Assembly (NCBI GenBank): GCA_021228405.1
Contig: JAJQRF010000001.1
Coordinates: 434,001-498,000 of the forward strand
DNA: 64,000 nt
Source: Pyrinomonadaceae bacterium
Lineage (GTDB): Bacteria > Acidobacteriota > Blastocatellia > Pyrinomonadales > Pyrinomonadaceae
Direction of reading: 5' to 3'
Translations under genes and position numbers: made by a program
Notes under the pieces: generated by a model
What the model was told of the DNA's origin: nothing
What the model saw: the letters and a program-made list of their open reading frames with translations, nothing else
The model's database searches: none
Shown: one piece after another, positions 23,418 through 31,628 of the stretch
How the letters are laid out: the number at the start of each line of letters is the position of its first letter
How positions within the stretch are numbered: position 1 is the stretch's first letter

Positions 23418-23945
23418 TCAGTTAAATTCAACCGAAAAAACTTCCTCCGCGATTTGACGCGCAACTTCAAAGGATGTCTGGTCGGGACGCACGATAAAAT
23501 GCCAGTCGGCAAGGCAATAAATATTTTGTCTTTCTTCAAATAAACGGAAAGTGTCGGCTTTATCGACGGCAAGCGGACGTTCTTTTTTCGACTGCCGGAT
23601 GTTTTGCCAGCAATGCTCGAAAGTAGATTCGAGCCAAACGCTCGTGAAATTTTTTTCTTTGAGCAGGGCGCGGTTTTCGGGCATCGTCCACGCACCGCCG
23701 CCGAGCGCGAGAACCTGCGCCAGATGTTCGGCAAGAATTTTTTTCAAAGATTCCGTTTCGATGACCCGGTAACGCGCAATGCCGACATCGCGAATAAGCT
23801 CGGCGATGTCGCGTTTTTCGGCATCTTCGATAAAAATATCCAGATCGACAGTTTCACAGCCGAGAATATGCGCAAGATGCCGCGCCACGCTGGTTTTTCC
23901 AACGCCCATAAATCCCGTCAAAACTATGCGATTTTGCTTTATCAT
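23418..23945 (-). CDS. aroK: Shikimate kinase
   Basis: Phosphorylates shikimate at the 3-hydroxyl. The ATG at 23945 gives ~175 residues, the usual size. Walker A IVLTGFMGVGKTSVARHLAH lies at the start. The shikimate-binding DLDIFIEDAE (DxD) follows, then the family's VIETESLKKIL, ALGGGAWTMPENR (GGG motif) and the lid KKERPLAVDK. It is followed on the same strand, after aroA, in the order aroA then aroK (aroA upstream), with an inverted 'word' repeat of ~110 bp between them, so the two may share a transcript interrupted by a hairpin. Confidence 0.93.
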   Translation of the reverse strand: MIKQNRIVLTGFMGVGKTSVARHLAHILGCETVDLDIFIEDAEKRDIAELIRDVGIARYRVIETESLKKILAEHLAQVLALGGGAWTMPENRALLKEKNFTSVWLESTFEHCWQNIRQSKKERPLAVDKADTFRLFEERQNIYCLADWHFIVRPDQTSFEVARQIAEEVFSVEFN

Positions 23946-23954
23946 TGAATTTTG

Positions 23955-24062
23955 GAACAACGATTAACACCGATTTTCACAAATTTTTAATTATCCTTTT
24001 AATTAACAGGAAAACTTTCTTCTCAAGTGATCCGCGAAAATCAGCGTAAATCGTTGTTTCGT
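23955..24062. repeat. Imperfect inverted 'word' repeat P7
   Basis: Left arm GAACAACGATTAACACCGAT and TTTCACAAATTT; right arm, read on the minus strand, CGAAACAACGATTTACGCTG then ATTTTCGCGGAT. Lies between aroA and aroK. Confidence 0.75.
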
Positions 24063-24068
24063 TTTTCT

Positions 24069-25367
24069 TTACCTGCAAACGTTCTTTAGCGTATCAAAAA
24101 ATTCGGGAAAAGAAACGGCGGCACATTCGGCATCGATGATTTCCGTTTCGCCTTCCGCAAACAACGCGGCTACCGCAAAAGCCATCGCAATTCGGTGATC
24201 GCCGAACGAATCGACCGTCGCGCCTTTGAGATTCGATCTTTCGACACGCAGCCCGTCCTGAAACTCCTCGACTTTCGCGCCCATTCGTTTGAGATTTTCA
24301 ACGACGGCGGCGATGCGGTCGGATTCTTTCACGCGAAGTTCTTCGGCATTGCGGATTTCGATGCCGCCTTGCGTTTGCGTTCCGAAAACCGCCAGAATCG
24401 GGATTTCATCAATTAAATTCGCAATAATTTCACCGCCGATCAGATTCGTTTCGGCTTTTCGCGTTAGAGCTTCACTTCCGCGAACGCGCAAATCACCGAC
24501 AAGTTCATTGGAAAGTTCGGTTTCGTTGAGAATTTCGATCTCCGCGCCGAAACTTCTCAATGCCTTGATAATTCCCGTGCGCGACGGATTCAAACCGACG
24601 TTTTTCAGGATGATTTCCGAATCTTTCAAACAAGCCGCCGCGACGAGAAAAAACGCCGCCGATGATACGTCCGACGGAACGTTCAAATCTTTCGCCGTCA
24701 AAACTTCTTTGCCCGAAACCGAGATCAAAGTTCCGTTTTCAGTTTTCGTTTCCTGCAAATTCACGCCGAGATATTTCAGCATTCTTTCGGTGTGATCGCG
24801 CGTCTGCGTTTTTTCCAGAACGGAAGTTTCGCCTCTCGCGTTCAAACCTGCGAGTAAAAGACACGATTTTAATTGCGCCGAAGCAATTTTCGGTTCAAAA
24901 GCGTGCGCCGTCAAAGGATTTTTGCCGTGAATTGTGAGCGGTGCGTGATTTTCAATTGAATCGATCTTTGCGTTCATTAATGCAAGCGGTTCGATGACGC
25001 GTTTCATCGGGCGTTTTGAAAGCGATTCGTCGCCGGTCAGAACGGAATCGAAGTTTTGTCCCGCCAAAATTCCGCACATCAGGCGCATCGTCGTTCCCGA
25101 ATTTCCGCAATCGAGTTCTTTTGCGGGCTTTGTAAAACCTGTTTTCCCAACGCCTTTGACAAAAACCGTCGAACCTTCGCGGCTGATTTCAACGCCCAAA
25201 CCTTTCAAACATTCCAAAGTCGAAGCGCAATCCGCACTCGATGCGAAGTTGGTAATTTTCGTTTCTCCCTCAGCCAATGCGGAAAACATTGCGGCGCGGT
25301 GCGAAATGGATTTATCGCCGGGCAAATTTATCGTTCCGTGTAAGTATTTTGTCGAATTAATTTTCAT
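24069..25367 (-). CDS. aroA: 3-phosphoshikimate 1-carboxyvinyltransferase (EPSP synthase)
   Basis: Transfers enolpyruvate from PEP to shikimate-3-phosphate. The ATG at 25367 gives ~432 residues starting MKINSTKYLHGTINLPGDKS, with the conserved LPGDKSISHRA, the LDCGNSGTTMRLM motif, RPMKRVIEPL, and the late active-site segments LIDEIPILAVFG and RVKESDRI. Glyphosate sensitivity class cannot be judged, though the LDCGNSGTTMR motif is of the class II-like form. Divergent from the RsbW-like gene at 25446, so promoters for both are in the 78-nt gap. Works with AroK and AroDE. Confidence 0.95.
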   Translation of the reverse strand: MKINSTKYLHGTINLPGDKSISHRAAMFSALAEGETKITNFASSADCASTLECLKGLGVEISREGSTVFVKGVGKTGFTKPAKELDCGNSGTTMRLMCGILAGQNFDSVLTGDESLSKRPMKRVIEPLALMNAKIDSIENHAPLTIHGKNPLTAHAFEPKIASAQLKSCLLLAGLNARGETSVLEKTQTRDHTERMLKYLGVNLQETKTENGTLISVSGKEVLTAKDLNVPSDVSSAAFFLVAAACLKDSEIILKNVGLNPSRTGIIKALRSFGAEIEILNETELSNELVGDLRVRGSEALTRKAETNLIGGEIIANLIDEIPILAVFGTQTQGGIEIRNAEELRVKESDRIAAVVENLKRMGAKVEEFQDGLRVERSNLKGATVDSFGDHRIAMAFAVAALFAEGETEIIDAECAAVSFPEFFDTLKNVCR

Positions 25368-25445
25368 TATTTGTATTTTAAGCAGAAAAACGGCTATTTG
25401 TCTTGACACAAACACTCTGAAACCGATAACTTACAAGAAAACATT

Positions 25446-25856
25446 GTGCTGGAACAAAAGAAACTCGAATTACCAAGTAAAATAGAATCGGTCGAAAAAG
25501 CCGCGCACGAAGCCGAAGTCTTTGTCAAAGAATCGGGCTTCGGCGAAGAGGTTTTATTTGCCGTCGATATGGCGGTGCGCGAATCGGTTGCCAATGCCGT
25601 CAAACACGGCAACAAATTGGACGAAACCAAACAGGTCGAAATTACGTTTTTCAATTCGGACGAAGGCTTTGAAATTACGGTCAGAGATTTCGGAACGGGC
25701 TTTGCGGTCGAGGACATTCCCGATCCGACCAATCCCGAAAACCTTTTGAAAGCATCAGGACGCGGCATTTTATTTATGCGTTCGTTTATGGATGAAGTCG
25801 AATGGACAAATCATTCGGGCGGCGGTTTACTGGTCAGGATGATGAAAAGACGATAA
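25446..25856 (+). CDS. RsbW/SpoIIAB-like anti-sigma kinase (HATPase)
   Basis: A 136-residue GHKL ATPase. N box ESVANAVKHGNK (~54-65), G1 box VRDFGTGF (~78-85) with the following EDIPDPTNPENLL, and G2 box ASGRGILFMRSFMDEVEW (~102-119) identify the anti-sigma serine kinase group. These proteins bind a partner and phosphorylate the Ser/Thr of a STAS antagonist; one is encoded immediately downstream (25943-26290), so the pair forms a partner-switch module. The start codon is GTG. The regulated sigma factor or response target is not in the window. Confidence 0.9.
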   Translation: MLEQKKLELPSKIESVEKAAHEAEVFVKESGFGEEVLFAVDMAVRESVANAVKHGNKLDETKQVEITFFNSDEGFEITVRDFGTGFAVEDIPDPTNPENLLKASGRGILFMRSFMDEVEWTNHSGGGLLVRMMKRR

Positions 25857-25942
25857 ACAAGATTGTATCTTGGACTTTTTCAATCGAATTAGTCTAAAAT
25901 TTGCTATCAAAACTTTTAACTTTTACACAAAGGAGATATTAA

Positions 25943-26290
25943 ATGGCTGAACTTAACATTACGGAACGTCAAGCAGGCGACGTAACAATTTTGGATATGG
26001 ATGGAAAAGTGACGATCGGGGAAGGAAGCGTTGCGCTTCGTTCGACGATTCGCCGCTTGCTCGGAGAAGGCAAAAACAAAATTCTTTTGAACCTCGGCGG
26101 AGTCGGCTACGTTGATTCGAGCGGCATCGGCGAACTCGTTTCGAGCTTTACGGCGGTCAATAAAGAAGGCGGCACGCTCAAACTTTTGAATCTGACGCAG
26201 AAAATCCAGGACCTGCTGGCAATCACCAAACTTTTGACCGTTTTCGACGTTTTTGAAAACGAAGGCGAAGCACTCGCCAGCTACAATTAA
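25943..26290 (+). CDS. STAS-domain anti-sigma factor antagonist (RsbV/SpoIIAA-like)
   Basis: A 115-residue STAS protein. The strand [14 protein letters not shown] leads to the phosphorylation loop [19 protein letters not shown] (~52-70) in which the Ser after Asp (VDSSG) is the site that partner kinases modify. Its ribosome site is nearly perfect (AAGGAGATATTAA before the ATG), implying high expression, which suits a stoichiometric partner-switch component. It follows the RsbW-like kinase gene by 86 nt and ends at a terminator. Together they would release or sequester a sigma factor in response to dephosphorylation by a PP2C phosphatase, not seen here. Confidence 0.92.
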   Translation: MAELNITERQAGDVTILDMDGKVTIGEGSVALRSTIRRLLGEGKNKILLNLGGVGYVDSSGIGELVSSFTAVNKEGGTLKLLNLTQKIQDLLAITKLLTVFDVFENEGEALASYN

Positions 26291-26310
26291 TCGATAATTT
26301 AATTTTGATC

Positions 26311-26358
26311 GAAAGGATAAAGGATGAATCCGTTTTCAGTTCCTTTATCCTTTTTATT
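26311..26358 (+). terminator. Terminator after the STAS gene
   Basis: Stem AAAGGATAAAGGA / TCCTTTATCCTTTT with a loop of about 15 nt and a following T-rich run. Confidence 0.82.
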
Positions 26359-26519
26359 TTTTTGAAAGCATCCTTGCTTTCGCCCGATTCATCTTTATTG
26401 ATTGGTAAAGCCGAAAAATAAGTCGGGAAATTCCTGTTTTCTAATTCCCTTTTAGTTTCTTTGCTTATTTGGCGGCTTTGCCGTTTAATTTCCAGCAATT
26501 TTGCATTAAAATTTGACCG

Positions 26520-28307
26520 ATGAAAAAAGCAGTTTTATTTGTTTTCATATTGATTTGCGGAATCAATGCCTTTGCGCAGAACAACATTCCGGCAGGTTTC
26601 GACCTTTCCAATTACGGTGTCAAGATCGAACCCGATAAACGTTTGATGACGGTTTTGGCAACGCTCGAAGTCGCCCGCACGAAAAATGCCGCCGGCGAAG
26701 ATGTGCCCGCGCTCAAAACGCCGCTTTCCGTCGAAGGAATGAAATTCCGCGAACAATTGGAAAGCGATCTCAAGCTTTTGCCCGCCGATCTGCGCACGAA
26801 GATTTCAGTTTTCGTCGAACGTTATAAAAAAGCGCGACCGAAGGCGACCGATGCCGAAATCGTCGCGCCTTTTATTTCGATGGCTTACACGCTTTCGCCC
26901 GTGCCCGAGCTTGCCGATCCCGTGATTACGAGCGATCTGCCGGGCGATCTGCTCGACGTGCTCGATTTTGCGCCGCTCGTGCGCGAGTTTTACAGACGTT
27001 CGAGCTTTAGCGGAAATCTGAACGATTATTTCAAAACATATCTGCAAACGTCCGACAGCAAACTGCGAAATTCATCGAAACAGATGGTCAGCGACCTGCT
27101 CGATTATCTGCACACGAAACCGCAGGTTTATTATACGGAGAAAGTGAAAACCGAAACGCAGAAGGCGGGAAGTAAAAAGGTCACGTTGCAAAAATATGAA
27201 GAACGAAGCCGCGAACGGCGTTTTTACATCGTTCCCGAAATGCTTGCGCCGAACGGAAATATCAATTTTCTCAACATCGGCGACGATTATTACGCGATCG
27301 TTCCGCCCGACACCGATTTGAGTTCGTCCGAGGCGCGGCGCGCATTTTTGCAGTATGTTTTCGATCCGCTCGTTTTGAGCAATTCCAAAGACATTCTCGG
27401 TTTTCGTCCGAATATCAAAACGCTTCTGGATGAAAGGCGCAAGATGAATCCGAGTGTTTCGCCCGACGTTTATCTTGCCGTTTCGCGTTCGCTCGTTGCC
27501 GCGGCGGATGCCAGACAGCTTGAAAACGAAAAAATACGCATTGCGACGGCACAGGCGCGAATAAATATTCAAACCAAGAAAACGGATGAAGAAAAACGCG
27601 CCGTTTCCGCCGAACTCGAAAAATTCAAACAAGCCGCTTCGGACGAAACCGCCGCACAGCTTTCGGAAGCTTACGAATCGGGCGCGGTGCTCGCGTTCTA
27701 TTTTGCCGATCAGTTAAAAGGGCTGGAAGATTCGGGTTTCGACATCGCTTCTTCGATGCGCGATATGATTCTTTCGCTCGACACGACGAAGGAAACGAAC
27801 CGGCTCGAACAATTTGCCGAAGCCCGCAAACGCGCCGTTGCAAACCGCACCACGACCGTTGTCAAAACGGTCAGCATCGAAAATCCGGTCACGGCGAAAT
27901 TGATCGAAATCACAAAAAATATCGATGCCAAAGAATATGCCAAAGCCGAATCCGAATTGAAAACGATGCTCAAAACGAACCCGAACGAAGCACGCGTGCA
28001 CTACAATCTGGCGCGTGTCGCAAGTCTTTCGGCGCAAAGCATCGAAGACGGCACGGCACGAAATCTGAAACTGAAGGATGCGCAGGAATCTTACAGCAAA
28101 GCCGTCGGCATCGAGTTAGGCAAACAAAATCCCGACCGTGTTCTGCTTTCGCTTTCATACGTCGCGCTGGCGAAAATCTACGAATTTTTCGATGAAACCG
28201 AATACGCCGCCAAAATCTACGATGCCGCGATCAGAGTCGGCGACATTTCGGGCGGCGCGTATCGCGAAGCCCTGGACGGAAAGGCGCGATTATTGAAAAA
28301 TCAGTAG
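26520..28307 (+). CDS. Secreted protein with C-terminal TPR region, unknown function
   Basis: A 595-residue protein with a Sec signal (MKKAVLFVFILICGINAFAQ). The middle (~100-330) is a mixed region with a PVPELADPV-type segment and basic stretch (VTLQKYEERSRERRFYIVPE); residues ~330-440 are a long charged helix likely to be coiled coil (QARINIQTKKTDEEKRAVSA). The last ~130 residues have TPR-like helices (AKAESELKTMLKTNPNEARV; HYNLARVASLSAQSIEDGTA). No enzyme motif. Probably a periplasmic or outer-membrane scaffold; acidobacterial genomes have many such proteins, but no named family is recognised. Two small hairpins follow the stop. Confidence 0.75.
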   Translation: MKKAVLFVFILICGINAFAQNNIPAGFDLSNYGVKIEPDKRLMTVLATLEVARTKNAAGEDVPALKTPLSVEGMKFREQLESDLKLLPADLRTKISVFVERYKKARPKATDAEIVAPFISMAYTLSPVPELADPVITSDLPGDLLDVLDFAPLVREFYRRSSFSGNLNDYFKTYLQTSDSKLRNSSKQMVSDLLDYLHTKPQVYYTEKVKTETQKAGSKKVTLQKYEERSRERRFYIVPEMLAPNGNINFLNIGDDYYAIVPPDTDLSSSEARRAFLQYVFDPLVLSNSKDILGFRPNIKTLLDERRKMNPSVSPDVYLAVSRSLVAAADARQLENEKIRIATAQARINIQTKKTDEEKRAVSAELEKFKQAASDETAAQLSEAYESGAVLAFYFADQLKGLEDSGFDIASSMRDMILSLDTTKETNRLEQFAEARKRAVANRTTTVVKTVSIENPVTAKLIEITKNIDAKEYAKAESELKTMLKTNPNEARVHYNLARVASLSAQSIEDGTARNLKLKDAQESYSKAVGIELGKQNPDRVLLSLSYVALAKIYEFFDETEYAAKIYDAAIRVGDISGGAYREALDGKARLLKNQ

Positions 28308-28313
28308 TGTTCC

Positions 28314-28340
28314 TTCTTTAGAAGAATTCCGTTAGCGGAA
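28314..28340. other. Two tandem small hairpins after the TPR gene
   Basis: TTCTT-TAG-AAGAA (28314-28326) directly followed by TTCCG-TTAG-CGGAA (28327-28340). No T run follows, so terminator function is uncertain. Confidence 0.6.
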
Positions 28341-28405
28341 AGCCGACTAAAGACGGGACTCTGAACGCTCGCCGATTAATATTATCTGCCCGCATTTCTC
28401 GTCAG

Positions 28406-28636
28406 TCCGTGGAGAATCTGCATTTCTCCGTGGAGAATCTGAAATTCTCCATTCAGAATTCAGGATTCTCCACGGAAAATTTGAAATTCTCCATTCATAA
28501 TCTGCGTTTCTCCGTGGAGAATTTGAAATTCTCCATTCAGAATTTGCGTTTCTCCATTCACAATCCGCGATTCTCCGTGGAGAATTTGAAATCCTCCATT
28601 CAGAATTCAGGATTCTCCACGGAAAATTTGAAATTT
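28406..28636. repeat. 21-bp tandem array B (11 units)
   Basis: Eleven consecutive 21-bp units with no indels, of forms such as TCCGTGGAGA-ATTTGAAATTC and TCCATTCAGA-ATTCAGGATTC. Unit junctions make dyads TTCTCC-GT-GGAGAA and GAATTT-G-AAATTC. Period 21 leaves an open frame that spells heptads like SVENLKF and SIQNSGF, but a start context and codon signal are missing, so it is treated as non-coding. Between the TPR gene and era. Confidence 0.93.
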
Positions 28637-28739
28637 TCAGCCGAATTTATTGTCTTCAGACATTCCAAACCGAAAGTAAAAAGACGATAAACTTTTCCGC
28701 CTTTTCACATTTGCGCTTTCTTCTGCTAATTTCTATTGA

Positions 28740-29639
28740 ATGAGTTCCGAAACATTCCGCAGCGGATATGTCGCTTTTATCGGTCGTCCGAATGCGGGAA
28801 AATCAACATTATTAAATCGTCTGGTCGGTGAAAAGATCGCCGCCGTTTCCAATAAACCGCAGACCACGCGGCATCGTATTCAGGGAATCGTCACGAAAGA
28901 AGAAGGACAGATCGTTTTCGTTGACACGCCCGGCGTTCACAAACCCGGTTATCTGCTCAATCGGCGGATGATGTCGGCGGTTCACGATGCGATCTTGTCG
29001 GTCGATCTGCTGGTTTTAATGCGCGACGCTTCGGTTTCGACGGGAAACGGCGACAAGTTCGTGCTCGATTTGGTCAAGAATTCGGGCAAACAGGCGATTC
29101 TCGTGCTTAACAAGATCGACAAAGTGAAAGATAAAGGCGCGCTTTTGCCGTTGATCGAATATTACTCGAAGGCGTTCGATTTTGCCGAGATCGTGCCGGT
29201 TTCCGCGCTTCGCGGCGAGGCGATCGATAATCTTCTAAATCAAATCGTCAAACATCTGCCCGCCGGTGAAGCCATTTTCAGCGAAGACGAAATGACCGAT
29301 CAGCCCGTCCGCACGATCGTCGCGGAAATGGTGCGCGAAAAAATTCTGGCTTCGACGGGCGAGGAAATTCCGTATGTCACGGCGGTCGTCACGGAAATGT
29401 TTGACGAAACCGATCCCGAAATGCCGAAAATCTATTGCGCGATCTACGTCGAAAGACCGTCGCAAAAGAAGATCATCATCGGCAAAGGCGGCGCAAAACT
29501 CCGCGACATCGGGATGAAAGCGCGTCACGACATCGAAAATCTTCTCGGCAAACAGGTTTTCCTGAAACTTTTCGTGAAAGTCGTCGAGGATTGGCGCAAC
29601 CTCGAAGGCAGACTGGACGAGATCGGCATCAGGGAATAA
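28740..29639 (+). CDS. era: GTPase Era
   Basis: Essential GTPase that binds the 3' end of 16S rRNA and assists 30S subunit maturation. The 299-residue protein has G1 GRPNAGKSTLLNRL (~15-28), G2 KPQTTRHRI, G3 DTPGVHKP, G4 LNKIDKVK, and a C-terminal KH domain with VERPSQKKIIIGKGGAKLR (~238-256). The length is normal. It lies between the 21-bp array B and the restriction-modification locus; the methyltransferase gene begins 13 nt after its stop, so era transcription may read into that locus. Confidence 0.96.
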   Translation: MSSETFRSGYVAFIGRPNAGKSTLLNRLVGEKIAAVSNKPQTTRHRIQGIVTKEEGQIVFVDTPGVHKPGYLLNRRMMSAVHDAILSVDLLVLMRDASVSTGNGDKFVLDLVKNSGKQAILVLNKIDKVKDKGALLPLIEYYSKAFDFAEIVPVSALRGEAIDNLLNQIVKHLPAGEAIFSEDEMTDQPVRTIVAEMVREKILASTGEEIPYVTAVVTEMFDETDPEMPKIYCAIYVERPSQKKIIIGKGGAKLRDIGMKARHDIENLLGKQVFLKLFVKVVEDWRNLEGRLDEIGIRE

Positions 29640-29651
29640 TTTTTTTTCAAA

Positions 29652-31628
29652 ATGATCAGTCGCATCTTATCTCAAAAACTCATTCATTTTGAAGAAATCC
29701 TGACTAAAGAATTTTTGTCCGAAATTACCGAAAAAAATCCGACCAATGAGAATTTTACGAAAGATGAGCTGATGCTTTTCAACTTGATTCGGAAGGACGG
29801 ATTCAATGCGAATGTTCTGGCTCACAACTTCCTGATGCAAAACTTGATCGAGTTTGCATATGAAAGGTTTTTTCCCGATTTTCGCAGAGAAAAGCCAAAT
29901 CCCGATTACCCGGACTTTGCGCCTCAAGAAAGCATCGATTTCGATATTTTCAGAAACGAAAACGCGGATGATTTTATTGAAACTTTAGAGTTTTTACATA
30001 TTATTTTTTTAAATTCCGAGTTTATTTATCAAAACGGCGAACTAAAAAGGTCGAAATCAAAAATTAACTTAAAAAATACGGGCGCGGTCTATACGCAAAA
30101 AAATGTCGTCGATGAAATTGTTCTGCAAACAATTCAAAATCGAATTGCACAAGGACATAAAGCGGAAAACTTAAAAATTTTAGACTTCGGGTGCGGAACG
30201 GGAAGATTTTATCTGGCGGCTTTGCAAATCTTACTGGAAAAATTCGGCGTTCCCAAAGATCAAGCGGTTAAAAATATTTACGCAATCGATCTGGATAAAA
30301 CGGCTCTGAACATATTGAAATTAAAAGTATTACTCGAAACAGGAACTGCCGCCCCGGAGATCGTCGGCGCAAACATTCTGCACCGAAATATGCTTATTCC
30401 GAGTGATAAATTATCGTTTGAAGAAAATATCTTTTTTAACTATCGAACCGACTTTCCCGGGGTCTTTCAGTCCGAAGGATTCGATGTGGTCGTTTCCAAT
30501 CCGCCTTATTTATTGCTGAAGATCAATAAAAATAAAACCGATAATCCGGTTTTCGCTGAATATTTCCTTCATCTGACCGAAAAAACGAATGAAGAATTGC
30601 GATATTTTCGCAACTCGGGCGTTTATAATTATTCGCTCGAAGGAATGTTGAATTATTACAAACTTTCGATTGAAATGATGCTGAAGCTGGCGCGATCAAA
30701 CGGCGAGATCGGAATTATTTGTCCTTCAACCTTATTCGGCGATGCTTCTTCAACCAAACTCCGCAAATTTATTCTGAACAACAACCGATTGCGACAACTT
30801 GAATTCTTTCCCGAAAGCGCGAAGCTTTTTGACAATATTTCCCAGGCGACTGCGATCTTTTTCATTTCAAAAGATGCCGAAACAACAAACATCAAGATCA
30901 AGATCAATAAGAATGAATTTGACGTTCCGGTCGATCTGATAAAAACGACCTTTCCCGAAAATCTGGAAATTCCGCAAATGGACGAGATCGGGTGGGGAAT
31001 TCTGAAGAAATTGAGTAAATTCAAAAAACTTAAAGAGTTTAAAAATCTGCGGAACAGGCGCGGCGAGTTTGATCTATTGCAGTTTAAAGGTTTGATAACT
31101 ACGGAAGATACAAATTTCCCGCTGATTCGCGGCAATATGATAAACTGCGGAGTTATCGATTATCATAAAAATAATGAATTCGTAAAGATCGAGGAGTTTG
31201 TAAAAGCCAAATCTTCCGAATTTATCAATAATGATTTTAAGAAAATACGGCTCATTTGCCAGCAAATTTCCAATATCGAGATCACCAAACGCTTAAACTT
31301 CGTGCTCTGCAAAGAAAACGACGTTCTGAGTAATTCCTGCAATTATATTTCCGCCGTTGACCAAAGAGATTTACGGAATTTGCAAATTCTGCTCAATTCT
31401 TATTTACTCAACTGGCGGTTCAAAATTACCAGCACGAACAATCACGTCAACAATTATGAACTTGCCGAACTGCCTCTGCTTGATTTTACGGATTTCTCCG
31501 GTTCGATGAGCGGCAACGTGCTAAAAAATAACGTTGAAATCGCCGGATTATATGGTTTGAATAATCAAGAAATTGAATATATATTGGGAAATTACTTTGA
31601 ACTTACGGAAATTCGTCATTATTTATGA
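29652..31628 (+). CDS. Type II N6-adenine DNA methyltransferase
   Basis: A 658-residue adenine methyltransferase. AdoMet motif I ILDFGCGTGRFYLAAL (~176-191), acceptor-side AIDLDKTALN (~211-220) and catalytic motif IV NPPY (283-286) place it in the gamma/Eco57I-TaqI-like class of N6A enzymes, with a C-terminal target-recognition half (~330-640) having no obvious motif. Its stop overlaps the start of the cytosine methyltransferase by 4 bp (ATGA), so the two are translated together. The neighbouring restriction enzyme belongs to the Alw26I/Eco31I/Esp3I class, where m6A on one strand and m5C on the other protect an asymmetric site. Codon use is more AT-rich than era or prmA. Confidence 0.9.
   Translation: MISRILSQKLIHFEEILTKEFLSEITEKNPTNENFTKDELMLFNLIRKDGFNANVLAHNFLMQNLIEFAYERFFPDFRREKPNPDYPDFAPQESIDFDIFRNENADDFIETLEFLHIIFLNSEFIYQNGELKRSKSKINLKNTGAVYTQKNVVDEIVLQTIQNRIAQGHKAENLKILDFGCGTGRFYLAALQILLEKFGVPKDQAVKNIYAIDLDKTALNILKLKVLLETGTAAPEIVGANILHRNMLIPSDKLSFEENIFFNYRTDFPGVFQSEGFDVVVSNPPYLLLKINKNKTDNPVFAEYFLHLTEKTNEELRYFRNSGVYNYSLEGMLNYYKLSIEMMLKLARSNGEIGIICPSTLFGDASSTKLRKFILNNNRLRQLEFFPESAKLFDNISQATAIFFISKDAETTNIKIKINKNEFDVPVDLIKTTFPENLEIPQMDEIGWGILKKLSKFKKLKEFKNLRNRRGEFDLLQFKGLITTEDTNFPLIRGNMINCGVIDYHKNNEFVKIEEFVKAKSSEFINNDFKKIRLICQQISNIEITKRLNFVLCKENDVLSNSCNYISAVDQRDLRNLQILLNSYLLNWRFKITSTNNHVNNYELAELPLLDFTDFSGSMSGNVLKNNVEIAGLYGLNNQEIEYILGNYFELTEIRHYL

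Noticed and set aside
28409-28690. 93-residue ORF of heptad repeats (SVENLKF and SIQNSGF types)
   Set aside because: A 21-bp tandem array is open in at least one frame because 21 is a multiple of 3; no ribosome site, and the dyads explain the pattern better than a protein.
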